Position numbers and translations under genes: made by a program. The notes below the pieces were generated by a model, which had not been told where the DNA came from, did not search any database, and was given only the letters and a program-made list of their open reading frames with translations. A stretch of DNA of 64,000 nt from Cristatella mucedo (lineage: Eukaryota; Bryozoa; Phylactolaemata; Cristatellidae), in NCBI GenBank assembly GCA_009760855.2, contig WPIO01000028.1:2746501-2810500 (forward strand), read 5' to 3'. Positions 34,889 through 45,019 of this stretch are shown one piece after another (position 1 is the stretch's first letter; every line of letters begins with the position of its first letter).

Positions 34889-36875
34889 CGGCAAAGTCAC
34901 AATAATTTTATAAAATACTGAAGGCTGACCAGCATCTTAGGATACATATGTCATCGAGTTCGTTCGTGTCTAGCCTCTTGATATTATTTGAACCGAGATT
35001 CAGCCATCGACAGTGATGCGAATTACCTTGGCAGGCTGCCTAGTATTTAATGCATGACATGTGACATGGGCTGGACATTTACTTTCACGTGTGAACTTTC
35101 CATGTGTATCCGAATGATTTCCACGAGCCGTCCTCCCCAAGAATATTTTAATGGTGACTCAGGTAAAGACTTTAAGCAGACATGTGTCCAATTATTGGAA
35201 ACCAGTCTAGTTCATGGCAACTAAATAAATATGCACTGCTGCTACAAACCAAAGGATGCTGTGGTCAAAATGTTTACATCAGGGAAATACAAATTTATTA
35301 TTTTGTAGTTGCACCTAAAGCCCTCACTACTCAAGCGTTTAAACAGCCCAATAAAAATATAACATAAAAGTTGTTCATCTTGTGCTCACGCACGACCTAT
35401 AGCATTGGTTTGAGGCCTGTGGTAAACCTTTCCTCAGCACTTTTTGTAAGCAGCAGTGGTAGGCTGTAGGCTCAACTAATACTACATACCTACAAATATA
35501 CATATGTTTGTATATAATTTTAGAAATAAACTGAAGTGGCAGCATGCTCAATTCACCACAGTATGGCTGTTATTCATTATTCGGGGTTCCTAAATTATAC
35601 AGGATCAGGGTATGCCTTTACAATATGGATTAGCAACATTAACCATCAGCCCTGTAGTAGGAATTCGGGTGTACTGCACCAGTTGGTACCTTGGTGTTGA
35701 AGCTGAGTTTTCCACTTGGCCTGTGAGGGGCACTCACGACTGGTTAATAGTGGTCTTAGATATGGATAATTATCTATGACGATTATATGCATCTAGTTAG
35801 GTAATAGGTATGGAATTGCAAGTATATATAAACAGTTAGACATAAGCTTTGTGCTTATTTCTGAATGCATCGGCATCTACAATTTTAAGCAACACTTAAG
35901 TCAGCCTCGGGAAAACTATTAGGCTGGCACTTAACTATGCCTTCGTGGGTCCCAGGAGGCATAGGTAGTGGCCCCAGAGCGAAATATGAGCACCTGAAAG
36001 TTTATATGATTATTCTGTCTAGCGACAAGTAAACGAAAAAAATAGAGTGGAGAGTTATGGTTGCGGAAATCCCCGAGCTTAAAGTTCACAGTGTGAGCTT
36101 GGAGAAGAAGCAGCCATTATGAAGGCATTCAATCAGGTGACACTTATAGCAGGGCTCTAGCATGTGCAGGTTTCACAAACAATATCGCATAAAAAATTAA
36201 AAATATTAATTCAAGGTTAATTAGATGAGCATGCTAATATCTTTTTAAGCATCGTTCAAGTTGCAGAACTCTGCATTTCTTTGTTGTAAATGAAACGGTT
36301 TAAAACCTTGTTATGCTTCCGGTTGGCAAAACGTGGGCTTAAATGCATCAAATCGGCAGGTATCAACTCTTAAGCAAAATGACTGTATTGAAGAAAAAGT
36401 TGGCCTGCATATAGCATTTTAATGCATACATAGAGGATGTATACAGCAAGGTGCTTTTGAAATGCCTTTGGTTGTAAATGCCGAGAAAATACTGCACCAA
36501 TTTGTTCAATAATCCAATGCTTTTTCAAGGTTAAGTAAAAATGTTGCTAAATTTGGATTGCATGTTTTGAAGATCTTTAATTTAAAAAGGAACACTAAAA
36601 AGAGAAGAGGCTAATCATATTTAAACCGGAAGTAATAAGGAAAACCTTATGTATGATAGAAATTACCAATGTCTGCATCATGTGCGATTTGTGTCCCGAA
36701 TTTCTTATTCTTAAATCTAAATAACTGCTAGTAGATTTTTTAGTTAACAGCATGTTCGTTGAGCTTGTGCTTGAGGCATGCTCTGAATGGTCAAGGAGAC
36801 ATCTAGGTACCTAAGTACAATGGGTTAGTACTGCCAAAATTGTGTGGGTATATTATTACAATTAAATAACTAATC
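34889..36875. other. unassigned spacer
   Basis: No gene or repeat family recognised. Confidence 0.45.
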
Positions 36876-36955
36876 TATAATAATAATAATAATAATGCAC
36901 TTGATGAAGCACCCTCAGATAACTCAATCTCTTTATAGGCGCTTTACATCTGCAA
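36876..36955 (-). mobile_element. L2-A LINE copy 13, terminal hairpin only
   Basis: Tail AATAATAATAATAATAATGC on the left, then the hairpin read on the minus strand (AGCGCC ... GGGTGC, G-U compatible). Confidence 0.85.
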
Positions 36956-37092
36956 TGGGCTATCTATCATAATCTGCAACCTAATTCAAAATGTATACAT
37001 GGGGTACGTTAAATGTTAAGCAATCATGAACGCTTTAATCTATTTCTGAGTTGGAAGATATATTTTCTGTTGAGATTATAGTGAGTATTTAC

Positions 37093-37352
37093 AGTAGAAC
37101 GAGAGCTGGAACCAACTCATACTCGAATTGAATGTTAGCTTGCAGATCAACGACTAGGGCTCTGTCCCACAATGATCGCTGGTCACACCTCAAAGTTTCT
37201 GGATAGCTGACCTGCTTGTTCACAGCTTCCAAAACAACTTCCGGAAGCCCTGCTTCGTGGAGAGCCCATTGAAGTTTGGTTTGCTTCATAGCTAACACAA
37301 CCTGGTAGTCTTCCAACAAATCGTGGTGGGATGGAAGCCCATGTATGCCCCT
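37093..37352 (-). CDS. candidate orphan exon, unknown protein
   Basis: A minus-strand open stretch of about 86 codons with protein-like composition: LLEDYQVVLAMKQTKLQWAL, then SLWDRALVVDLQANIQFEYE. On the minus strand it is preceded by TGATATCCCAGCAG, a reasonable splice acceptor, and the frame enters in phase 0 right after it. At its other end CTACT/GTAAAT could be a weak donor, with a TAA stop 2 bases further in frame. I do not recognise the family and see no neighbouring exon. It could be a fragment of a split gene or a chance frame. Confidence 0.25.
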
Positions 37353-37388
37353 CTGCTGGGATATCACATTTAACACCGAGATGTTTGC

Positions 37389-37541
37389 CGAGCTGGTTTG
37401 GTCTAGTGGTTAAGGTGCTCACCCCGACCAAGGTCTGACTGAGGTCGTGGGCTCGAGCCCCGAGGCACATGTGAAGCGCCTGAATAGAGATTAAGTTCTC
37501 TTGGGGCGCTATATACATGAATTATATTTAATTATATTTTG
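37389..37541 (+). mobile_element. SINE-B copy 1 (tRNA head, L2-like tail)
   Basis: tRNA-like head with box A TGGTCTAGTGGTTAAGG and box B GGGCTCGAGCCCC, both close to polymerase III consensus. The tail at 37475-37510 is AGCGCC ... GGCGCT enclosing AGAGATTAAGTTCTCT, the same hairpin as the L2-A 3' terminus. It ends in AATTATATTTAATTATATTT. The tail identity implies mobilisation by L2-A or a close relative. Confidence 0.9.
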
Positions 37542-38960
37542 TGATTATTCTGCCTGAGGCCTTTACTGTCCTTTAATGTCATTATAAAACCGCATTAATC
37601 AGTCATTGTTAGCCACTGTGGTGTAGCACACAACAACCTGATCAGACTGCAGCGGGCTGTGATAGCCACTGCGAGTTTTACAAAAAAAGCCTAAAGTCAG
37701 AGATGCTTGGTTAAGGCCGTAACCATGCAATTCAGGAACAGGCTGTGCCTGACCCCGGTAGCCATTATTATCGGCAGGCCGCTGCAGGGCATAGGCAGTT
37801 ACCTTTCTTAAATTGAATTCCAGGAAAAATATGGACATGCTGCTAAAATCTGTGAGTCATTTTCACCTCTACTTGTACCTAATTTAGTCACACCAGCTGC
37901 CTGGCTTCATTTGGAGATAAGGAACTTTTGTGTCAGCAGGACCAGATAATTCTTCTCTTTAAATTGATTAACTTGGGATCTTACTTTCACTTAGCTCATA
38001 CTTCTTGAGCCAAATCGTCCGTATAATACGTCCTTATCGACAGAAAATGAAACGACATGCTCCCAAGCTGTTTTGCCTTACAGTCACTTAGCAATTATGA
38101 GAATCAGGTCCCTACAAGCTAATTTTTTGTAATGGCTAACTTGGACCAAAGGGTTTAAATCACTGCCTTACACTGTAAATTGAATGTAACACGATCAATG
38201 TTTCCCTATTTTGCTGTAATATAAAATAGTGGATATATGCTTTATTCCAAATATTTTTTCACCGTGAAGCTGCAAATACAAACACGAGGAGTCTATTTTG
38301 CAACCTAGGTGAAGTAAAGATATAGGAATGAGTAATGCAGATGAACCTTACATAAAGGTGGATGGGAGCTATTGCAATGAGGATGTAGCCTCCCTAGTCG
38401 TCTCAGGTTTGATCCTACCTATTGCTGTTGTGAGGTTCAGGAAACTTCTCACATTCACACACTCCACTCACAAATCAGCCTGAAGGAATTTTACCGAGCT
38501 TTGTTCCCAATTGCACAATATCAATGTGGGTCTGTTTCTGTATTTAACTGTATCCTGGTAAGCTTTCACGAAGACAAACACTGTTATAGGGAAATACTTT
38601 CCCATACTTAGTTCACGTGTGTCTATGATGGGTGCTGCCCACATAGATATCAAGCCTGAACAGCAATGCAGATCATTTATGACACAAGTTAAGGCTGCCT
38701 GTAGCAGCATACCCAGAAAGCCCTAATCATCCCTTCAGGGGAGCCAAACTCCTGATCTGAGAAAGCCTACTGTTTACAAATTACTCAATTGCAGGTAAAC
38801 TGAGGGCTACTTCACTAAACAAAAACTAAACAATCCCTCCCTTTACATCCTAGCCGGAGGAAGGTAACTCTAATACTACTTAGCTTTGGCAAATTCAGAT
38901 CCACGACTCCATGCCCTTAGGCACACTTACATGAGCCTATGCCAGCATGCAAACAAACGC
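37542..38960. other. unassigned spacer
   Basis: No gene recognised. Around 38360-38430 a GAGCTATTGCAATGAGGATG ... GTTTGATCC arrangement is faintly tRNA-like. Confidence 0.4.
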
Positions 38961-38964
38961 ACAT

Positions 38965-38967
<3 letters not shown>

Positions 38968-38999
<32 letters not shown>

Positions 39000-39015
39000 A
39001 ACACACACACACGCT

Positions 39016-39061
<46 letters not shown>
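38968..39061. repeat. CA/GT microsatellite
   Basis: Two long CA blocks separated by CAAACAAACA and GCTCATACA. The open frame across it (CVCVCV) is an artefact of the repeat. Confidence 0.95.
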
Positions 39062-39064
<3 letters not shown>

Positions 39065-39437
39065 AAAATGCGAGCTACTGGCACTGTGCGAACGTATACA
39101 ATGGCATCCACTGATTAACTGCCTAACTCCGACTCTAACCGATCGCCGGCGATCGCTAGCATTAATGCCTACCTACCCAGCACCTTAAAACTGAAATAAG
39201 TCTGGCTTCTCTGGGGCTTGTGGCAACTATAGCAGAAACTGCACTGATTACCTAGAGCAAGCATCGCCTATTTCTTAAATTGCAAGCAGGGACAATAGAG
39301 AAGGAGCTCAGTGGCACAGGGTCCGGCACCATGGGTAAGTACAGTCAGGAATTGCGAGGGTTACTTGACAACCTATAAGCAACCACATTCTTCCTGAATG
39401 CCAAAAAGAAAGTTCTTAACATTTTTATTGAACTGAG
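39062..39437. other. unassigned spacer
   Basis: Nothing recognised. Confidence 0.45.
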
Positions 39438-39532
39438 TTATGGCAAGCAGTGATGATAGCCGTTAAAGCTCATCTGTGGCTATACAAAAAGAGGCTGCTT
39501 AATCAGCTATGATGTATTTATTTATTTATGGC
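39438..39532 (+). mobile_element. SINE-A copy 7, body and tail only
   Basis: Lacks the tRNA head. Starts at TGGCAAGCAGTGATGATAGC, then GTTAAAGCTCATCTGTGGC, TATACAAAAAGAGGCTGC and TTAATCAGCTATGATG, with a (TATT)n tail. 5' truncation fits LINE-type priming. Confidence 0.8.
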
Positions 39533-40429
39533 TAAGGTTGATAGGTCAGGCGACAGAGATCAGCATCAGGTGCATGGAGGCAGGAATTCACAATCAGAAA
39601 ATGCCACAATTGGCCCCCCCCCCAATCTCCCAGCTCGTGCTAAGCTCTCCTCGTGATCTCACCACAGCTACTGCCTCTCATTATCCCTGCACTCCACGAC
39701 AAGTTTTTCATCTGAGCAATTCCTATTGACCATGAAATTAGGCCAGACTGGTGCCATGCTAGGTTAAAATCATCACCACACTGGCTACAGTAATTTTAGC
39801 AAATAAAGCATGTTACTAGATTACATACTGTTTTAACAGTAATACTCTTGCTTTCGATATTCAATGGCCTTCACACTGACCGTCTCACTCCGGTCAAGAG
39901 AACAACTTTCAACATGAGTTTTCAAATGGTGCTCCCCTAAGGTCCTGTATCCATATTGAGTGGAGAGCCAGAATTCAAAAAACGTTCTTCAGGTGTAAGA
40001 AAACGTTTTGTACCTCATTTTCTAAAGAGCCTGAAGATGAGAGCCACGGATGTAAATAATTGAAGCTATGTTAGGAGTGAATTAACGAGATTTTGCTACC
40101 AGCAATTAGAAACCCATGTAAAAGTAGTCCGGAACCTAATTGTGGTGAAAACTAAATTATCTGGATCACTACACATCAAAGGCTTCCAGTTTTACGAAGA
40201 GGCAATTAAAAAGGCACTAGCTGCTGCTCATTCAAATTCGTTTATTCCAGACACCTGCATTGTTAAGATCTAGGCAAAGAGCTGCGAGTCCACCACCTCG
40301 TACCCAGCCAAACTCCTCAGGTATGAGGAGTACAATTGACGAGTTTCACCATTGCATATACCGTATGTCAGAGCAGCCTGTTTCGCTCTATTGATGCTTG
40401 AATAAAGATTCCGAGATGTAGCTTATATT
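39533..40429. other. unassigned spacer
   Basis: No gene seen. A nine-C run lies near 39616. Confidence 0.45.
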
Positions 40430-40431
40430 TA

Positions 40432-40525
40432 ACTTGCAGCAAATGTAAAGCGCCTAGAAAGAGATTAAGTTCTCTGAGGGCGCTTTATCAAGTACATTAT
40501 TATTACTATTATTATTATTATTAAC
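40432..40525 (+). mobile_element. L2-A LINE copy 14, terminal hairpin and tail
   Basis: CAGCAAATGTAAAG, then an intact hairpin (AGCGCC / GGCGCT with AGAGA / TCTCT) and a long ATTATTATTACTATT tail. The hairpin is consensus-like, so this is one of the younger tails. Confidence 0.9.
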
Positions 40526-40569
40526 GACCATTAATTTGCAGACCGGGTGAATAGCACATTTAAGTATCT

Positions 40570-41255
40570 TTGTCTGTATCGACTTATGTAACTCACTGTT
40601 TGCTGGTCTACCGGCATGTGCAATCAGGCGCCAACAGCTGTTGCAAAACCCTGCAGCTAGGCTTGTCTGTCCTTAGCTTTGCAGGTGCCACCTTTCACCA
40701 CTTCTCACCGATCTGCACCGGCTCTCAGTCGAGCAACAAATCGACCTCAAAGTCGTGTCACTCACTTTTAGGTCCCTTCATTATTTGGCTCCACCATACC
40801 TAGCAGATCTACCCTCCACCAGGCTCAGCATTGTACATCCCGTATTTCGGAAACTAACTGTTTACCTATACCTCCTACAAATCTCAAATGCGTTGGAGCC
40901 CGTGCCTTGAGTTCGTATGCTCCCAAAGTCTGGAATTCACTTCTAACTCGTGTCACGATATCTCATATAAAGAAGTGAAAAATGTATCTGTTTATGACAT
41001 CACTTAGTGGGTCGCTGGGAATCGTGCTTTATGTGTTAATGCATGCTGACCCTGTGGCATTCTGCCAGTAATTACACCGGCATGCTGACCCTGTGCGTGT
41101 CACTCCCAACCTTGTTATTCTTGTTGTTTATCAAACATGATGCCACTCACCAATCATTCATGTGTCCTATGCAGGAAACTTAAAGCAGCTTGAAAGAGAT
41201 TTGAGTTCTTTGAGGTCGCTTTATCAGGTTATTATTGCCATTATTATTATCATTA
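40570..41255 (+). mobile_element. L2-A LINE copy 15, old 3' part
   Basis: Only 45 bases after copy 14. The frames are broken; the nucleotide order follows the family: TGTAACTCACTG, GCATGTGCAATCAGGCG, TTTTAGGTCCCTTCAT, TCGTATGCTCCCAAAG. The 3' UTR ends in a weakened hairpin (AAGCAGCTTGAAAGAG ... GAGGTCGCTT) and an ATTATTATT-type tail. Confidence 0.8.
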
Positions 41256-41865
41256 TTTTTTGAATGAGTACGATGGGGCCCAGATTTGCTCCTACGGATC
41301 AAGGTTCTCGCATAACAGGACCATAATAATAACGTTGATAGTAATACATTTGTATAGCCCACTGAGAGAACTGAGTCTCTATTGGCACTTTAGATATGCT
41401 AAATATGTTTAGCATTACTTCAGTTTTGGTGGTAACATCTGGGAGCTGCCATTACAGTATAAGAAAGTATATGCAGGCAAAGGATGAATCACACACATCA
41501 AATGCACTAATAAATACGTGGGTTGTAAGCTTCATTTTAAATGTCGTCATGGGAGAAGACATTGTGATATGCAACCGACAAACAGAACGTGGACCGTATC
41601 CAAATACTGACCAAGAACAAGCAACAAACGGGTTCCATATGTAGTAGTCCTAAATTAATTCTATTGACTGAGCAAGCCATCACGCATATTAATCTGGCTT
41701 TTCTTCCTGATCATGCTCTGATCAGTCCTGATCAGCTGTAGCTTGTGTGGCCTTGGCAGGGGTATAGTGGCCTAGGTACAGCCAATCAGCTGTTGTCTGA
41801 AGCTCCAAGAATAGCCAGTCTCCCGAGTCAGTAATGCACTGCAGGTCAAGGTTAAATCGTCCGGC
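41256..41865. other. unassigned spacer
   Basis: No gene recognised. A GAACTGAGTCTCTATTGGCAC segment near 41369 recalls a decayed L2-A hairpin on the minus strand but is too short to call. Confidence 0.4.
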
Positions 41866-41869
41866 AAAA

Positions 41870-42410
41870 TGGCTATAAGGCAGATTCAGCCAGCAACTTC
41901 CTCGTCTCGGGGGCTGATGAACTAAAGGTGAGCTCTCCAACAGTTTTCAGGTTCGTGCAGGGTAAAACGATCCGAGTAAGAGCAACTGACCATAAGGTTC
42001 TTCGCTTGGTGTGGATGCAGTTCTGATATATAGGCTGTGGCCGAAGGCCAGCGAAACCTCGATCGGCAAGTGCAATTTCATCCAAACCAGTGCCTTTTCT
42101 TCCAGACCGATCCCTGCTCTCAATCATTCAAGTATGAAACCGTGATTAATAGTGTCGAAAGTAGCTGATAAATCTAGTAGTGCTAGGACAGTGACATTCC
42201 AGACGTCATTGCTGAATAGGATGGTGCTGGTAACCAGAAGTGCAGTTTCAGAGCAGTGCTGGGGGTTGAACCTGAATAACCTAGGCTGAATCATTCGGTG
42301 ATTGAAGCCACGGCTATGCGTTAGAAAATGGATGGGCACGTGATTCGTAAAACTGCTAAAGAGATGTAAAGTTCTTCGAGGGCACGGTGGCCGAAACTCA
42401 ATAGCACAAC
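41870..42410 (-). mobile_element. L2-B LINE RT fragment with internal deletion
   Basis: Minus strand. The right part (42124-42400) has the RT region before and at motif A: RLFRFNPQHCSETALLV, then VLALLDLSATFDTINHGFIL, the pattern SGFRP.HSTETALL...LLDLSAAFDTIDH. Directly after motif A it switches to C-terminal ORF2 sequence (VLPCTNLKTVGELTFSSSAP). The central RT motifs, including the catalytic YADD, are therefore deleted. It belongs with the L2-B copies by its LKTVG..FSS motif. Confidence 0.7.
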
Positions 42411-43123
42411 ATGGTAACAATACATTTTTCAGGCGTACATGTCTAATCTGCCCATATTTGTGCAGATAATTCCTATTAGATCTGCTCTATTTCTCATCAG
42501 TTTAGTGCTAACTCAATTCAAAACCCTAATCAACATGCCCACTGAAGGATTGACAGGCAAACTAATATATTCTACAAATTCGTACAGCTTATTCATAGTC
42601 AAAACTCAGATAAGAATCGCTGATTCAACAACCGATTGCCGAATATTGAGACCATGTAACACAGTGCTAATTATAACTCACTGTCTTTTTAAAAACTTGA
42701 AGATCAGCCTTAACTCGTCAACTTTAATGATAGTCTCTACATTCATAGGAAGAGGTTGAGAGTGATTTTTCTGTTATTGAAACTACTTTAGCTTAAATTT
42801 ATGGAATAATAGGGGTAGGCGTCACTGTCACAACTCTCTCATCAGGAAGCTATTCTGGCCTTACCCCTGATTGATAGGAGATCTGTTGGGCAGCAGCTTT
42901 TTTGCAGTCCTGGGCTTAACTTACATTCCCATTTCTTTTCGGTTTGCATTCAACAGCAAACTTAGTTTAAATGAATGATAACTCAAGCGATAAGAGAATT
43001 TTATCAGTTCTACAGCCTTGCATTTGAGTCTAGTTAGATGCGAAAGTATATCCCTGAAATGCTTTTTTGAAGGGTTAGTTTACGATTTCAAGGCTATTTA
43101 CCATTTCTTGATTAAAATCCTCA
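42411..43123. other. spacer upstream of the GPCR
   Basis: No repeat recognised. An open frame of 106 codons at 42439-42759 has no known motif. I see no clear TATA box. Confidence 0.4.
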
Positions 43124-43144
43124 TTGACTAGGGTTGGCAGAAAT

Positions 43145-44356
43145 ATGCAGTTTTTGCTGATATGCATGTCACCTATAGACGACTTGTTGTGTTTAGGGCT
43201 CAGCATGGATACCATGGCAGACGCCGACTGCAACAACGTTTCTTCAGATGGGGCTTGCATGTCAAAGATTGTAGACTACTGGTCCTTCGGCACCTATGAT
43301 GATCCTCATGACCTCATTGCCTTTCGCCTCTCCTTGTTTGGCATCGTGATTCCAGTCATCTCTGCGATCGGTATCATTGCAAATATTCTAAACCTGGTTG
43401 TAATATCACTCATTGTGAAGCAGAAAAGGTCTCCAATATACAACATCCTATTGGCAATGGCGGTCGCTGATCTTTGTGTGTGTGGATCGTATCTAGTTAA
43501 CAGTGCTCTCAGATTTACTCGAGCAGACCCAATGATATTTGGATCGCCTGATCAGAGAATGCTGGGTTCAGCAGCACACCTCATATACCAATCTCTCGAC
43601 CCTATATTGAACATCGCTGGCTTCATATCCAATTGGTGCACTGTTGCTATGGCAACTTTCAGATTTATTGCTGTCTACTTTCCATTGCATGCATCTCAGT
43701 GGTGCACAAGATACCGGGCTATCACCTCAGTAGTAACTGTGAGTGCTGTCGCCTTTGTGTTTGTGTTGCCCTCTCGTTTGATGCTACAAAAAATATCGGA
43801 AACGAAATCTGAGAATGCTGAAGATGGCTCCAGCAACACAACTAAGACCTGGGATGCCTACATAACCATCGTGTATCCGATCGTCTACGATCTTGTTCCG
43901 TGGCTGATCTGCGTTGTTTTTGTGTCTCTTCTGCTCGTCAGCCTTTATCGGAAAACAAACGTTGCCACTAACGGGAGTAGGCCTCAGATGAATCGGAAGC
44001 TCAAACATCGAAGCAAGCTCACTGTCTTGTTGGTCAGCACTGCCACCTGGTTCGTGGTTACAACGGCCCCGAGCACTCTGTCGACAATTGTAATTTTCTT
44101 CGCTAAGACGACATGGGTAGATAGTGTGGCACTGCATCATCTAGTAGATATGGGGCAGGCATTAGTACTGCTGAATTTCACCGGAAACTTTTTTTTCTAC
44201 TCCTGCATGAACAAAAAGTATCTGACGCAGCTGCGAAAACTGGTGTCTGCATGTAAGTCTTCCCTGAGGACGTCGCTATGGCAGCACTCGTCTGCATCTA
44301 GCTTCACTAAGAGCTCATCTGAGCCAGATGGGAAGACCTTGGTGACGTCCTGCTGA
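43145..44356 (+). CDS. class A (rhodopsin-like) seven-transmembrane receptor, divergent, apparently intronless
   Basis: Single open frame of 403 codons from the first ATG. Two later ATGs, 43205 and 43214, have stronger context (A at -3, G at +4) and would give 383 or 380 residues. N terminus with an N-V-S sequon. TM1 about 65-92 has the GIIANILN signature; TM2 about 98-120 has LLAMAVADL; TM3 ends in FRF in place of DRY (172-174); TM5 about 239-268 has a Pro; TM6 about 290-320 has TAPSTLS; TM7 about 330-355 ends GNFFFY in place of NPxxY. The Cys at the top of TM3, any Cys in loop 2 and the TM4 Trp are missing. The C tail is Ser-rich. The layout fits invertebrate orphan, peptide-receptor-like or chemoreceptor-like GPCRs; the ligand cannot be told. 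It should be a plasma-membrane G-protein-coupled receptor. A degraded paralogue lies at 61363-61885. The frame is intact, so it is probably functional. Confidence 0.85.
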   Translation: MQFLLICMSPIDDLLCLGLSMDTMADADCNNVSSDGACMSKIVDYWSFGTYDDPHDLIAFRLSLFGIVIPVISAIGIIANILNLVVISLIVKQKRSPIYNILLAMAVADLCVCGSYLVNSALRFTRADPMIFGSPDQRMLGSAAHLIYQSLDPILNIAGFISNWCTVAMATFRFIAVYFPLHASQWCTRYRAITSVVTVSAVAFVFVLPSRLMLQKISETKSENAEDGSSNTTKTWDAYITIVYPIVYDLVPWLICVVFVSLLLVSLYRKTNVATNGSRPQMNRKLKHRSKLTVLLVSTATWFVVTTAPSTLSTIVIFFAKTTWVDSVALHHLVDMGQALVLLNFTGNFFFYSCMNKKYLTQLRKLVSACKSSLRTSLWQHSSASSFTKSSSEPDGKTLVTSC

Positions 44357-45019
44357 TTCAGTTGAGGAGGAGGCGAGGTCAGTGTGGCAGTTGATGGGTG
44401 GCTCATTCAACTGATACTAGAAATGCCTTTTCCCCTGCATGTATTCGTTAAAGCAATAATGTGTAGGAAGCATGCCAAATACTTTCACTCACCTGTGCAC
44501 TATGGGTCACCAACTGTGTACAGCATAAGCCGGACACCACATACACCAACGACTATAAGTCTCTCGCGGTTCACCAACCTGTTTCACCACATAGCTCTGC
44601 ACACAATGTCGGAGAAATTCCGAAACTACAGCATCGGCGCTTGGATATTAAGGAGGCAGCCTGCACTTCAAGGAGTTGTTTTGCCGAAGCCATTGTATGC
44701 AGAGCATACGGTTTAAAAGAGAATCCATTGACGGCTTGAGTTCACTTACCTAGTGGTACAGCTCACTGCTGAGCCCCTCCTGAAAAACCCAATGTTTCAT
44801 TACTCAATACAGAGTTTGCAGACAAACGGTAATGTCACAGTGAAAATAGCTTGACCATCACTTCTGCAATATCAGAAAATATGTTTTTTTTTTAAACTCG
44901 GAGGCCATTAAATACTAAAAAACGTTGGTGGATGCAGCTATCCATAGATATTGTATATTTGAATATTTCTATTTTCTGAGATATTATATTATTAATATCT
45001 CGTTTTTTGCGTAGAGAGT
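44357..45019. other. probable GPCR 3' UTR and spacer
   Basis: A 110-codon frame (44384-44716) follows but shows no domain. ATTAAA at 44907-44912 is a possible poly(A) signal for the receptor transcript. Confidence 0.3.

Noticed and set aside
37389..37465. A true tRNA gene
   Set aside because: Good box A and box B, but the acceptor ends do not pair and the sequence continues into a LINE-type tail; it is the SINE-B head.
38917..39111. Cys-Val repeat frame
   Set aside because: Translation of the CA microsatellite.
43784..44140. 118-codon minus-strand frame
   Set aside because: Antisense shadow of the GPCR coding sequence.
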